DNA of 35,260 bases from Gammaproteobacteria bacterium (GCA_022712915.1 JAFLJQ010000224.1:1-35260); one strand, 5' to 3'. Numbered from the stretch's first letter, positions 1-10,261 are shown. Notes: generated by a model not told the origin, from the letters alone. A program made the numbers and translations.

Positions 1-402
1 TTTTATAAAAATGAGCTCTTGAATACTTCGGATAACCCCTAATTTCCCTCTAATATAGAAAAAAATAGCGTTGAGATCCTTTGCGGTTTAGATCTTTAAA
101 TGGATTAAATACTTAGCGGGACAGTAGTGATCCCCTTTATAAAAAAAACCGTATTATTTTTAAACAACTTTCGGGGGAACATTGCGATTTTAGGGCGAGT
201 CGATTAATCTGAATTTAAAATGTCGCCTAACGTTAATATTGGCTTAGTGCTTTTATAATATTTTTGTTGCCCTTTTCACTTCAAGAAATAGAGGGTGATC
301 ATCAATTATTAAAACTTGCATAAATCTTCCCCACCATATGTCTATTTATAATTATTAGACATCATCTATATTCATTTCATACGTATCTTATTTGGTATCC
401 GG
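1..402. other. Intergenic stretch, left edge
   Basis: AT-rich sequence with no reading frame that looks coding on either strand and no convincing hairpin or repeat. It lies beyond the 3' end of the small membrane protein gene at 403-807. I see nothing I can name in it. Confidence 0.5.
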
Positions 403-807
403 TTATAGATAAAAGAATAACATCAGAAAAACAAGAGGCACATAAGGGTACGCCACAGTGGGTTTTGCTGCGTTAAAAAGATATTCTTTTATTAAACCAA
501 CAGCGCCTTGACGTTCATCTTCCCATTGAGAATAAAATTGAAAAGCAGAAATGTTTTCACCGGAGGTATTTTGTAATGCCTGTTCAACAAAAACAATCCT
601 TTTTTCCATGCGCTTTTGAAATGTTTTCCAAATACCATCCTGCAACCACAAAATAAGGATTAACGGCATAGCAAACCATCCATCGACAGGAAAGGCCATA
701 GATAACAGGCAAATCAGAACACTAAAAAGCTTTATAAAAAGAGAAAACCTTTCGTACTTCTCAATATCGCCGTGGAGGATAGCCCATTCATTTTGAAAAT
801 TGTTCAT
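403..807 (-). CDS. Small membrane protein of unknown function
   Basis: The predicted 134-residue protein has a hydrophobic hairpin of two adjacent membrane segments at about residues 22-56. A charged soluble stretch rich in Lys, Arg, Glu and Gln follows (about 60-105), and a third hydrophobic segment closes the C-terminus (about 118-134). The ATG at 807 is preceded by AAGG about six bases upstream, which supports the start. I do not recognise a family. It stands alone, with about 400 bases of apparently noncoding sequence on each side, so context gives no role. The balanced composition and plausible ribosome site argue for a real gene. A membrane accessory protein is all that can be said. Confidence 0.6.
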   Translation of the reverse strand: MNNFQNEWAILHGDIEKYERFSLFIKLFSVLICLLSMAFPVDGWFAMPLILILWLQDGIWKTFQKRMEKRIVFVEQALQNTSGENISAFQFYSQWEDERQGAVGLIKEYLFNAAKPTVAYPYVPLVFLMLFFYL

Positions 808-1212
808 TATTTACCTTGTATAGCGCTATTGCTAGTGAGACCAGACATGCACTATACAGATCCGGAACGCATAGTTAACAGTTTTATTTGACAATATTGC
901 CATATGGGTTTTTCAGCATAAACAGATATTAACTGCATGTTATTCGACGTTATACGGCACCTTCTACACCCTGTATTTATCCCATCAATGGTAGCAGAGA
1001 CATCAACTGCATGAATACCCAGTCCAGGGAAACGGCATGTCTTATTGTTATTTACTCGTTACTTGGTGTCTTTTAAGGTCAGAGTCTCACTTGTCGCTAC
1101 GTTGAGTCATGTTGTAATCAATATCAGGATGGGTATCTGTGCAGACCGCGATGAAATCTATGACGATGATGAAGATCAAGTGATCTAAGTCTGAAGGATC
1201 TCCACGTTTTGA
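808..1212. other. Intergenic stretch without recognisable gene
   Basis: About 400 bases between two minus-strand genes. I see no convincing frame, RNA gene, repeat or terminator. It presumably holds the promoter of the 403-807 gene and the end of the transcript from the 1213-1689 gene. Confidence 0.4.
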
Positions 1213-1689
1213 TTAAAAATTATAACCGATTCCAAAACTGTAATTATCAAATACTGGTTTCTCCGGATAGCGTTCCTTTGCCATAAATATTGTAAATTTT
1301 TTGATAACTTCAAACTCAGAACGAACCCTTACGATATAACCTTCATTGCCATAGCCATATTGTACTTGTAAATACCGACCCAGCCCAAAACCAGTATAGG
1401 TATTAGTGGCTGAACGATCATCAAAATGTTGGTATTCAACAGAAAAATTAAACCAAAGCATAACAAGATTGGCGTATACAGATGCACCTTGTTTATTATT
1501 CTCTGCGCTGATTCGGCCAATCCCGGCCGTCACGCCCACCAGATGTTCATATTGATCATTTTCGTTAATGACCGATCTTGTTTGCGTAGACCGACCAAAA
1601 GGTGCAGCCCATACCATATTGTGCATCACGATAAAAAGCGAAAAATAAATAAGTATCCATGTTTTTTTGAAGCGGCGATGTATGTTCAT
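1213..1689 (-). CDS. Small secreted, possibly outer-membrane beta-barrel protein
   Basis: The 158-residue product begins with a Lys/Arg-rich N-terminus and a hydrophobic core ending in VWAA (about residues 10-29), which reads as a Sec signal peptide. The mature part is rich in alternating aromatic and glycine residues, and the last residues end in a phenylalanine (GIGYNF). That terminal Phe pattern is typical of proteins inserted by the Bam machinery, so a small outer-membrane barrel is plausible. The start ATG overlaps the stop of cca by four bases, so it is probably translated from the same mRNA. I do not recognise a specific family, and the function is unknown. Confidence 0.6.
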   Translation of the reverse strand: MNIHRRFKKTWILIYFSLFIVMHNMVWAAPFGRSTQTRSVINENDQYEHLVGVTAGIGRISAENNKQGASVYANLVMLWFNFSVEYQHFDDRSATNTYTGFGLGRYLQVQYGYGNEGYIVRVRSEFEVIKKFTIFMAKERYPEKPVFDNYSFGIGYNF

Positions 1690-2909
1690 TCTTGACTCTT
1701 GATTTTGTTAATGGCTTCGATTCTTAATTGGGTCAATCTATCAGCCAGTTCTTTACCTTGCAAACCGGCATCGATCAGCGGCTTTACACTAACATTACTG
1801 GCCGCGGTCAATGCTGCACGCATAATGCTCGCCTGATCAAAATGTTTATTTTCATAACCTGTACGTCCACGGGAGTCGGCCTCACAGGCCAGTAAAAATT
1901 GTTCAAAGCGTTGTGGACGACGAAAGGCATCCAATGACAGCAAGGTCTTTAACAGAGTGCTGGTCTTGAGTTCAGCGGTACGATGATAATGCAAATGATA
2001 TCGTGTAACCAAAACAGCCAGTTCCTGATAGGCCTTGGGTATTTTTAGTCGCTGACAAAGCGCTTTGACAAGCGGCACACCGCGTTCTTCGTGGGCAATG
2101 TGTCGAGGCCATTCATGTTTAGGGGTGATGCCTTTACCAAGGTCGTGTACCAACGCTGCAAAACGAACCATAGGATCAGATGAAAGCTTGCAGGCTTGTT
2201 GCAGAACCATAATGGTATGGACTCCGGTATCGATCTCCGGGTGATATTTCTCCGGTTGAGGGACGCCGTACAATCGTTCAATTTCGGGAAAGAGTTTTGC
2301 CAGTGCACCACAGGAACGTAACACGTCGATAAAGACCTCTGGCCTCGGCTCGGCCAGTGCCTTCACGGTCTCCTGCCAGACACGCTCGGCGACCAGAGCA
2401 TCAACCTCACCAGTATCAACCATGCCGCACATCAGTTTAGTGGTTTCTTCCGCCACTCGGAAATTCAAATCGGCAAAACGGGCCGCGAAACGTGCTAGGC
2501 GCAGGATACGTACCGGGTCTTCAGCAAAGGCAGGGGAAACATGGCGCAGGATGCGTCGATCCAGATCATGCAGGCCATGACAGGGGTCGATGATCTCACC
2601 GATCTCTGTTTCAGCGATAGCGTTAATAGTCAGATCGCGACGCTTGAGATCCTCTGCCAGGGTAACATCAGCACTGGCATGAAATTCAAAACCGGTATAA
2701 CCGGGGCCTGTTTTGCGCTCGGTTCGAGCAAGGGCATATTCTTCTTTCGTCTCTGGGTGTAAAAAGACAGGAAAGTCTTTGCCAACCTGTTTATACCCTT
2801 GTTGCAGCATTTGTTCGACAGTCGCACCCACCACCACCCAGTCCCGATCCCTGATCGATAGACCCAGTAATTTGTCACGTACACAGCCACCCACGAGATA
2901 ACATTCCAT
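1686..2909 (-). CDS. cca: Multifunctional CCA tRNA nucleotidyltransferase
   Basis: This enzyme adds or repairs the CCA end of tRNAs in the cytoplasm. The 407-residue length matches the long gammaproteobacterial form that carries a C-terminal HD phosphohydrolase domain. Visible landmarks are the nucleotidyltransferase motif GGCVRDKLLG near residue 7, RDRDW just after it, and RRDLTINAIA around residue 89. The RILR-ARFAARF helix region follows, and an HD motif (HDLGKG) lies near residue 255. The start ATG at 2909 sits directly after the NDUFA9-like gene on the same strand, and the downstream secreted protein gene overlaps its stop. Family assignment is secure. The phosphohydrolase activity is inferred from the HD domain. 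Confidence 0.95.
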   Translation of the reverse strand: MECYLVGGCVRDKLLGLSIRDRDWVVVGATVEQMLQQGYKQVGKDFPVFLHPETKEEYALARTERKTGPGYTGFEFHASADVTLAEDLKRRDLTINAIAETEIGEIIDPCHGLHDLDRRILRHVSPAFAEDPVRILRLARFAARFADLNFRVAEETTKLMCGMVDTGEVDALVAERVWQETVKALAEPRPEVFIDVLRSCGALAKLFPEIERLYGVPQPEKYHPEIDTGVHTIMVLQQACKLSSDPMVRFAALVHDLGKGITPKHEWPRHIAHEERGVPLVKALCQRLKIPKAYQELAVLVTRYHLHYHRTAELKTSTLLKTLLSLDAFRRPQRFEQFLLACEADSRGRTGYENKHFDQASIMRAALTAASNVSVKPLIDAGLQGKELADRLTQLRIEAINKIKSQE

Positions 2910-2945
2910 GGGCGCATAATAGCCTGAATAATTCGTGTTTGGCTA

Positions 2946-3917
2946 TCAACGATGGCGCAAGTATTGCTGAGCGTAACGACGATAAATATCAAAATGATCC
3001 CGCTGGCTATGACGGGCAAGATAAAGAGGCACAATTTCTTCAATACTACGGGGCTTACTTGCAAAGATCGCTGGAAAGTGTCCCTTACACACACTATCAA
3101 CCTGCAATGACTGGTAGTTATCAAAGGAAAATGGCTTACCCGGCACATATTCCATGATGTAGGCCTGTAGTTTGGATAGTACAGGCAATAATCCAACAAT
3201 CTTGCGCTGATAAGAAAAAAAACGCCCAGTGTATTGCACCAGTTGTTTAAGGGTATAAACCCGAGGCCCACATAAATCATAACGTTGGCCAATCGTGCTG
3301 GCATTGTGCAAACTATACATGAAGGCTCCAACAACATCGCCCACGTAGACCGGTGCAAACCGGGCTTGGGGGCAGGCAAGTGGCATCACAAAGGGACTGA
3401 GCCGAAGTAAATTAAAAAACCGGTTAAAAAAACTGTCCCCTGGCCCAAAGATCACCGAGGGTCGAAAACTGGTTACTTGTAAAGTATCAATGATATGCGC
3501 CAGATCCTCAGCCTGCCCCTTGCTCAGCAAATAATGACTTATCTTCTTCTTTGAGTTGGCATTAAGGGCGCTCATGTGCAACAAACGACTAACCTTATTA
3601 GCTTCACAAGCCTGTATTATTTTTTGCACCAATTGCACATGAGCCCGTTGAAACCCCTTACCACTGTGGCAAGTCTCATTGAGAATACCAACCAGATTGA
3701 TAATCACATCCTGACCGGCAAAATATTTTTTCAGCACACTCTCATTATGAATATTGGCCTGGATCAGCTCAACAGTGGGCAACACCAAAAGATCACGATG
3801 GCGCTCTCGGTGGCGAGCAAGTACCCGAACGTAATGACCTTCACCAGCTAGTCGACTAACCAGATGCTTGCCAACAAAGCCGGTTCCTCCTAGAACACAG
3901 ATTTTGTATTTTTTCAT
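2946..3917 (-). CDS. NAD(P)-binding NDUFA9-like / atypical SDR protein
   Basis: The 323-residue protein opens with a Rossmann glycine motif, GGTGFVGKHL (residues 10-19). It continues as an atypical short-chain dehydrogenase of the group related to the complex I subunit NDUFA9. The segment VINLVGIL near residue 93, the HMSAL stretch near 135 and the RPSVIFGPGD stretch near 175 all fit that group. The YxxxK pair is read here as YLLSKGQAE. In gammaproteobacteria such genes often lie beside cca, as here, but the substrate is not established. It is cotranscribed with cca, about 36 bases downstream. NAD(P) binding is supported by motif; the reaction is unknown. Confidence 0.85.
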   Translation of the reverse strand: MKKYKICVLGGTGFVGKHLVSRLAGEGHYVRVLARHRERHRDLLVLPTVELIQANIHNESVLKKYFAGQDVIINLVGILNETCHSGKGFQRAHVQLVQKIIQACEANKVSRLLHMSALNANSKKKISHYLLSKGQAEDLAHIIDTLQVTSFRPSVIFGPGDSFFNRFFNLLRLSPFVMPLACPQARFAPVYVGDVVGAFMYSLHNASTIGQRYDLCGPRVYTLKQLVQYTGRFFSYQRKIVGLLPVLSKLQAYIMEYVPGKPFSFDNYQSLQVDSVCKGHFPAIFASKPRSIEEIVPLYLARHSQRDHFDIYRRYAQQYLRHR

Positions 3918-4085
3918 AAATTTAATAGTGTGATTTTAGTCGCGTTCTCATAATTGGATACGCTCAAACTTTATTAGGCCATACCAGCCCGATTTAAAAG
4001 TCTAGTCGTCACTTGGATAGCATTCCAGTTTATGGGGGCGACACAGTGTAAAATAACAACATATAGAGACAAAAGGAAAAAAACA

Positions 4086-5433
4086 ATGAGTTTTGCGGCA
4101 ATCAACCCGGTTAACGGACAAACAATTACAAAAATTCCAGCCTGGAATGAAACACAGTTAAATGAAGCACTGCATCAAGTTGCCATTACCACCCCGATTT
4201 GGGCGGCGACACCCCTGACTGAGCGTTGCACCCTCACACAAAAGGTCGGCCAGATATTACGCGACAAGCGTGATGAATACGCCAACCTCATTAGCCGAGA
4301 AATGGGTAAATTGATCACGGAATCCCGGGCCGAAATTGAAAAATGTGCACTGGCCTGTGACTACTACACCGAATATGGCCCAGCCTTTCTTAAAGATGAA
4401 TTTATCGAATCCGATGCCAGCAAAAGTTATGTTACCCACCCGCCACTGGGTACGATACTGGCAGTTATGCCCTGGAATTTTCCCTTCTGGCAAGTATTCC
4501 GCTTCACCATTCCGGCCCTGGTGGCCGGTAATACAAGTGTGCTCAAACACGCATCCAACGTACCTGAATGTGCCCTGGCCATCGAAAAGGTGTTTCAACT
4601 GGCCTGATTTCCCAATAGCGTGTTTCGTAGCCTGATGATCGAGGCCGCCCAAGTACAACAAGTTATTGAAGATCCGCGCATTCATGCCGTAACACTCACC
4701 GGCAGTGAACCGGCCGGACGCCAAGTTGCCGCCACTGCTGGTGCTTATCTGAAAAAATTGGTGCTCGAACTGGGTGGCTCCGATGCCTTTATTGTGCTGG
4801 ATGATGCCGATCTGGATGCCAGCATTAGTACCGCAATAACCTCACGTTTTTCTAATGCAGGGCCAAGCTGCTTTATTATCGTCGACACAATTGCTGAAGA
4901 TTTTATCAACCGTTTCAAGGCCGCTGTGGAAACCTTACGACCAGGCGATCCACTTGATGAGAAGACCTCTCTCGCCCCCATGGCTCGTATCAATACGAGA
5001 CGAACTCCATCAGCAAGTCAGTGACAGCCTCTCTGCCGGGGCCATCGCCGTGACTGGATGCAAACCAATTGCCGGACAAGGTGCATTTTATCAAGCCTCC
5101 ATCATCGATCACCTTGAACCCGGTATGCGCGCCTATGATGAAGAGCTATTTGGTCCGGTTGCCATCATCATCCGCGCCCGCAATGAACAAGATGCCATCC
5201 GCATCGCCAACGACTCTCCCTTCGGCCTCGGCGGCAGCGTCTGGACTCGCAATAGTGCTCGTGGTGAACGCATAGCAAGACAAATAGAATCCGGTGCCAG
5301 CTTTGTGAATGGGCTAGTAAAAAGTGATCCACGCCTGCCATTTGGCGGTGTTAAAAACTCAGGCTACGGCAGAGATCTATCACATCACGGCATAAAAGAA
5401 TTTATCAATGCCAAGACAATCTGGGTTAAATGA
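4086..5433 (+). pseudogene. Succinate-semialdehyde dehydrogenase (Sad/YneI type), decayed
   Basis: The conceptual product follows the short NAD(P)-dependent succinate-semialdehyde dehydrogenases of the E. coli Sad/YneI type from end to end (INPVNGQ, PWNFPFWQVFR, LELGGSD, DELFGPVA-like and FGGVKNSGYGR blocks). It carries three lesions. An in-frame TGA at 4605-4607 stands where the family has Gly (A-G-F-P). About five codons are missing right after the catalytic Cys near 4870, where AAAKR-like residues are expected, and the Gln two residues before that Cys is Pro. A frameshift lies at about 4989-4998, after LAPMAR and before RDELHQQV. A ribosome site (AAGG) precedes the ATG at 4086. The catalytic-site deletion makes activity unlikely even with readthrough, so I call it a pseudogene. 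Other ALDH assignments are less likely. Confidence 0.88.
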
Positions 5434-5569
5434 TAAAGCATGCCCATCCCAGAGAAGGGCGAGTTAAACCGGGCACCAACCATCTAACTCTCCTACATTG
5501 CCCCCCTTAAAAATCCAACTATAATCCTTAAGACAATACACAGTATGTAAATCCTAACAATAACAATAC

Positions 5570-8500
5570 ATGACCATATTACGTCATACTAAATCAGGTG
5601 AAAAAGTGCCCACAAACAACACATTTAACAACTTGATAAATGAGATTCTCAAAACCGTAGGCATTACCACTACTGACATTAGCAAACAAAAGGAAAATCT
5701 TGAACTGACCGAGGCAGACCTGACCACCTTAAAAGCATTGCAAGCAGCACTACAACCCGCCCATCGTGAATTGATGTTACATTTTTATAAACACCTGTTG
5801 GCATTTCCCCAAACCACCCGCTTTTTGAACAATGAACAAGCATTCAACCTTAAAAAACAAAAAAAGACCGAATATTTTACGGCCCTGCTGAGTGGTGAAT
5901 ATAGCTGGGACTACGTTCTCGATAGACTCTGTGCCAGAGTAATTCATCATGAAATTAGCCTGAAACCACACGAATATTTCGGTGCCTACGGCAAATATAT
6001 GTATACCCTGTTGCCAGGCATATGGGCCGCATCAGAACAGAATGTAACACTCACCATTGCCGGTATCCAGGCACTCCTCAAGGTCGTTTTTCTCGATACC
6101 AAGCAGGCTATCGAAACTCAGACCCAAACTGAGCAGCACAAAATCGAATCACTCAAGAACTTTTCTGAAAAGCTCATCTGTAATGTCCCGTCTGGGCTGG
6201 TCGTTCTAGACAGCAAACTGATGGTTCTATCCGTTAATCCGTTCATGGATCGCATCATTATCGAAAATTATGCGATCCCAAAGGGTCATTTGATTGATGA
6301 TTTATTTTCTGATGCCGGATTACGTGACCAGGCCAATCAGGCCCTGACTAATCTGCGTGGCCAGCATGACATTATGATCCCCTGTAAGAATATTCACGAT
6401 AAGGAACTCTTTTTTAGATTCAGTATTATCCCCATGCTCATCACAGATAACCAGAAACCGCTAATGACCGATGCCAGATTATTAATGATTATTGAAGATA
6501 TAACTGAACAAGAAACCCTCCACACCCAGACCACTGTGTCTGATCAACGGGTACGCGCCATTATAGACAATGCATCTGATGGAATTATTACCATTGATAA
6601 AAACGGCATTGTGGAATCCTATAACGCCGCAGCAGAACGACTATTTCAATACACTGCCAATCAAGTCATTGGCCAGAACGTCAAAATGCTCATGCCGGAG
6701 CCCTATAAAAGTCAACACGACAACTACCTGTCACATTGCCATAATTCCGTTGAGCACAGCTATCTGGAACCAGGATGCAAAGAAGTTAAGGGTCAACGAA
6801 AAGATGAAACATGTTTCCCAATGGAACTATCCCTCAGCAAAATGACACTAGGCAATGAGCACTATTATATCGGTCTGGTTCGCGACATAACATTACGCAA
6901 ATACGCTGAAATAGAGATGGCCAAATTTTCTCATGCCATTGAGCAAACGGCGGACAACATCATGATTACGGATAAAAACGGGCTCATTGAATACGTCAAT
7001 ACCAGTTTTGAGGAAACTACCGGATACAAACGTCATGAGGTCATTGGCAAGGCATCGAATATCGTCAAATCCGGAAAAATGGACAAGACATTCTATTTAC
7101 AACTTTGGGAGGTACTCAAACAGGGCAAAATTTTTCGTAATGTATTTATAAACAAGCGAAAGGATGGCAGCCTCTATTATGAAGAAAAAACCATCAGTCC
7201 TATGCGAAACAACAATAGTGATATCACACACTATATTTCATCCGGCAAGGACATTACAGCTCATATGCACACTCATAAACAACTACAACACCTCGCCCAC
7301 TATGACGTCCTGACCAGCTTGCCAAACCGCTTATTATTTACTGACAGGTTGGCACAAGCCATCAAGAGTGCCAGCCGTTCAACCGGGCATGTTGGTCTAA
7401 TCTATCTGGATATTGACCGGTTTAAAAATATAAATGACACACTGGGCCATACTACAGGTGATACACTGCTTCGTATCATTGCAGAAAGACTGCGCGATAT
7501 ATTGCGAGACAATGATACAACCGCCCGTTTGAGTGGTGATGAATTTGCAATACTATTAACTGGCATACTCGACATCAACGTCATCCCCAGCATTGCCAAT
7601 AAAATTCTCTTTGAAATATCCAGGCCAATTGATATCAATGCACATGAATTATTTATCACCGCCAGTCTCGGAATCGCTGTTTACCCAAATGACAGCCATG
7701 ATCCACAAACTTTGTTAGAGCATGCTGATACGGCCATGCATCATGCCAAACAAAATGGGCGAAACGGCTATCAATTCTATACAGCAAACATGAATATGAT
7801 GGCAACGGAGCAATTACTTCTAGAGAACCAGTTACATCGGGCATTGGAACGTAATGAATTTGAAGTTCACTTTCAACCACAATATAATATTCGTACGGGT
7901 AAGCTATGCGGAATTGAAGCCCTGCTACGCTGGCAACACCCCGTTCATGGATTGCTGCCCCCCGCCAGTTTTATCGGCCTGCTTGAAGACACCGGCCTGA
8001 TCATTCCCATCGGCGACTGGGTACTTACAACCGCCTGTGTCCATTTCAGCCGCTGGCTGGATAATGGCTTTGATATCCCAAAACTGGCCGTTAATGTCAG
8101 CCCACGGCAATTTTCCAATAAAAACTTTGTCCGCCACGTCAATCAAACTTTGCAGGACACTCACCTACCTGCATACAAACTCGAACTGGAAATAACCGAA
8201 AGCACACTTATCGAGGAACAAAACACCCATATCAACGCAATACACGACCTGCATAAAAACGGCATAGGCATTGCCATGGATGACTTTGGAACCGGTTATG
8301 CATCACTCAGTTATCTGCGTCAATTTCCAATACGTACCCTGAAAATTGACAAATCATTTATCAAACAACTTCCAGATAACCATGATGACTGCGTACTAGC
8401 AAGAACAATTATTGCCATGGGGCAAAATCTCAACCTCAATGTCATCGCTGAAGGCGTCGAAAACCATGAACAACTAACATTTCTAAAACAACTCGGTTGT

Positions 8501-8584
8501 AATTCTGCACAAGGCTATTTATACAGCCCTGCTCTGCCCCATGAGTTATTTACCATGGACTTCATCTACTCGAATATACAATAA
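5570..8584 (+). CDS. Globin-coupled PAS-GGDEF-EAL cyclic-di-GMP protein
   Basis: This 1004-residue cytoplasmic sensor probably makes or degrades cyclic-di-GMP. An N-terminal globin-coupled sensor domain spans about residues 40-185; H126 in the helix RVIHHEISL is the likely proximal heme ligand. Three PAS domains follow (about 200-320, 325-450 and 455-570). A GGDEF domain has SGDEF at the active site and an intact RxxD inhibitory site five residues earlier. The EAL domain keeps EALLRW, NVSPRQFS, ELEITES, DDFGTGYASL and IAEGVEN, so phosphodiesterase activity is likely. SGDEF is a tolerated variant of GGDEF. The ATG at 5570 has a weak ribosome site; a GTG at 5609 preceded by AGGTG is an alternative start. 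No transmembrane segment is seen. The heme globin suggests O2 or NO sensing, which suits the nearby denitrification genes. Confidence 0.93.
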   Translation: MTILRHTKSGEKVPTNNTFNNLINEILKTVGITTTDISKQKENLELTEADLTTLKALQAALQPAHRELMLHFYKHLLAFPQTTRFLNNEQAFNLKKQKKTEYFTALLSGEYSWDYVLDRLCARVIHHEISLKPHEYFGAYGKYMYTLLPGIWAASEQNVTLTIAGIQALLKVVFLDTKQAIETQTQTEQHKIESLKNFSEKLICNVPSGLVVLDSKLMVLSVNPFMDRIIIENYAIPKGHLIDDLFSDAGLRDQANQALTNLRGQHDIMIPCKNIHDKELFFRFSIIPMLITDNQKPLMTDARLLMIIEDITEQETLHTQTTVSDQRVRAIIDNASDGIITIDKNGIVESYNAAAERLFQYTANQVIGQNVKMLMPEPYKSQHDNYLSHCHNSVEHSYLEPGCKEVKGQRKDETCFPMELSLSKMTLGNEHYYIGLVRDITLRKYAEIEMAKFSHAIEQTADNIMITDKNGLIEYVNTSFEETTGYKRHEVIGKASNIVKSGKMDKTFYLQLWEVLKQGKIFRNVFINKRKDGSLYYEEKTISPMRNNNSDITHYISSGKDITAHMHTHKQLQHLAHYDVLTSLPNRLLFTDRLAQAIKSASRSTGHVGLIYLDIDRFKNINDTLGHTTGDTLLRIIAERLRDILRDNDTTARLSGDEFAILLTGILDINVIPSIANKILFEISRPIDINAHELFITASLGIAVYPNDSHDPQTLLEHADTAMHHAKQNGRNGYQFYTANMNMMATEQLLLENQLHRALERNEFEVHFQPQYNIRTGKLCGIEALLRWQHPVHGLLPPASFIGLLEDTGLIIPIGDWVLTTACVHFSRWLDNGFDIPKLAVNVSPRQFSNKNFVRHVNQTLQDTHLPAYKLELEITESTLIEEQNTHINAIHDLHKNGIGIAMDDFGTGYASLSYLRQFPIRTLKIDKSFIKQLPDNHDDCVLARTIIAMGQNLNLNVIAEGVENHEQLTFLKQLGCNSAQGYLYSPALPHELFTMDFIYSNIQ

Positions 8585-8689
8585 ACTGTCTGTTGCACCA
8601 TAAAGGTGATGCCGTATTTTTCACGTTTACAACACACTCGTATAGTCCACACGCTATACTAACAATGTCGCTCTATAAATCATCTATAT

Positions 8690-10261
8690 CTATGATATTC
8701 TCATCAGCATGGGCTGCATCAGCAACCATAAATTAAACAGTGTCACGGCCATAATCAACATCAAAACAACCATATTCACCTTCAAGCGTAGCAACACCTG
8801 CTGCAAGGCCAATGTAGTTAAGCGCTGTTGCAGAATTCGTACCGCAAACCAAAAGCCCATAATCATCAAGCCCGCCTGCAAAGAAAATAGCATATCTTGT
8901 GATATCAGCGGTGACAAATATCGTAATTGAAGCTCATACTGACTCATGGGCAAGGTATTCAAGCCCAGAGGATTCATAAAAACATCGATCAAACCTCTTC
9001 CTTCACGTACCAGATAATTCAGGTTGAGGGCCAGGTGATAGGCAAAAGCCAAGGGCAAGAACGGCAAGCCAAGCAAGGCAAACAGGCGTTTGAATTCCAA
9101 ATCTCGTTCTTTTAAAAGCCATTGCAATAGTTTAATGACCAATGAAAAAACAGCGATGGGTAGAATAATGCTAAGCAACATACCACTAGTGAAACCCCAC
9201 AGTAATGGGCTAGTGCCACCTATGATGCTTGTCCACTGACTAAGCCATGCCTCCCAACTTGATAACATGGTCATGCCATGAAAACTGGTCAACGTCACCA
9301 GGATCAGGATAAACCAGCTTTCATCCCAACTAGGTCGCACATGGTATATCGCCTCTTCACCACTCTTACGTAGCGACCAGTTAATATTCTGGTATGGACA
9401 ACTTTGAGAACACGCGCCACAACTAGTACAAAAGGTATTTTGTTTACTACGCCCTAGCACAATGTGTGTTGGACAAGGCTCAATATCGTCTGTCCCTTTA
9501 AAGCACTCTAAAGTTTTACATTGGGCACAGATATTTGGGTCCACTGGTCGTAATGCCATCGGTGATAGACTGGCGTAAAAGCCGATAGCCCTGCCAACCG
9601 AACAAAAATAACGGCAAAACGCCTTACGCTCATAAACAATTTGCGACAACAATGCAAGAAGCACCACCAGTAGAGATAAAATGGCCGTTGCATAAGGATT
9701 TCCCGTCAAACCAAAACCTAGTTCCAGCCAGGTCAAAATAATAAACATCCCACTGGCTAACCAGACATTACGTATTGGTTTAGGTACGCGCAGGTTAAGA
9801 CTGCTGATGGGGCTACCACGACGCCATAAACGCAAACGAACCAACCAGGTAGCCAACACATCCCATGGACACACAGCACACCAGACACTGCCAAAAAAAT
9901 AGGTCACGATAATTAAACCTGTCCACCACAGAGTCCAGGTCAAGGTCGTGGCCAGATTGCGCTCCGCATAAGAAGAACCAAACAAACCGCTAACAATAAC
10001 CAACAAAAAGACAGACACAAACACCATTCGAAAAAAGAGCAATGCCCACGGTCGAGTAACCATTCTATGTAAGCTGTTGCCTATCAGAGGAAATGTCTTT
10101 AAGGAAATTAAACGAGGTTTATATTTTGGCGGGTTAGTAAATAAACTCCAGAGACCAATCACTAGTAACATTGCAAGAACAAAATAAACCCAGTTATCAG
10201 ACAGGCCGGGGTGCATCATCATGCCAGTAGATTTTATTTTGAACAGATCAAGACTAAACAT
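8690..10261 (-). CDS. Membrane polyferredoxin (NapH/NosR/CcoG-like)
   Basis: The 523-residue protein has multiple membrane segments carrying two cysteine pairs at segment ends, CAVCPW (C128, C131) and CRYFC (C216, C220). A soluble loop then holds two ferredoxin-like clusters: C245, C248, C253, C263 and C278, C281, C284, C288. This layout is shared with NapH, the C-terminal part of NosR, and CcoG/RdxA, which move electrons across or along the membrane. Several more membrane segments follow the ferredoxin loop, giving a longer C-terminus than NapH. It lies downstream of nirN on the same strand after a 463-base gap, so it may have its own promoter. Its electron donor and acceptor are unknown. 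A link to nitrite or NO reduction is inferred only from location. Confidence 0.75.
   Translation of the reverse strand: MFSLDLFKIKSTGMMMHPGLSDNWVYFVLAMLLVIGLWSLFTNPPKYKPRLISLKTFPLIGNSLHRMVTRPWALLFFRMVFVSVFLLVIVSGLFGSSYAERNLATTLTWTLWWTGLIIVTYFFGSVWCAVCPWDVLATWLVRLRLWRRGSPISSLNLRVPKPIRNVWLASGMFIILTWLELGFGLTGNPYATAILSLLVVLLALLSQIVYERKAFCRYFCSVGRAIGFYASLSPMALRPVDPNICAQCKTLECFKGTDDIEPCPTHIVLGRSKQNTFCTSCGACSQSCPYQNINWSLRKSGEEAIYHVRPSWDESWFILILVTLTSFHGMTMLSSWEAWLSQWTSIIGGTSPLLWGFTSGMLLSIILPIAVFSLVIKLLQWLLKERDLEFKRLFALLGLPFLPLAFAYHLALNLNYLVREGRGLIDVFMNPLGLNTLPMSQYELQLRYLSPLISQDMLFSLQAGLMIMGFWFAVRILQQRLTTLALQQVLLRLKVNMVVLMLIMAVTLFNLWLLMQPMLMRIS

Noticed and set aside
2630-3379. Long open frame across cca and the NDUFA9-like gene
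   Set aside because: It overlaps two clearly conserved genes in another frame, has no family resemblance, and its composition fits a shadow frame.
4605-4607. TGA at a conserved Gly position suggested UGA recoding
   Set aside because: Other genes in the window use TGA as a normal stop, and the same gene has a catalytic-site deletion and a frameshift, so a nonsense mutation is the simpler reading.
4257-4724. Antisense open frame within the dehydrogenase pseudogene
   Set aside because: It is the reverse strand of a recognisable ALDH sequence, with no ribosome site or homology that I can see.
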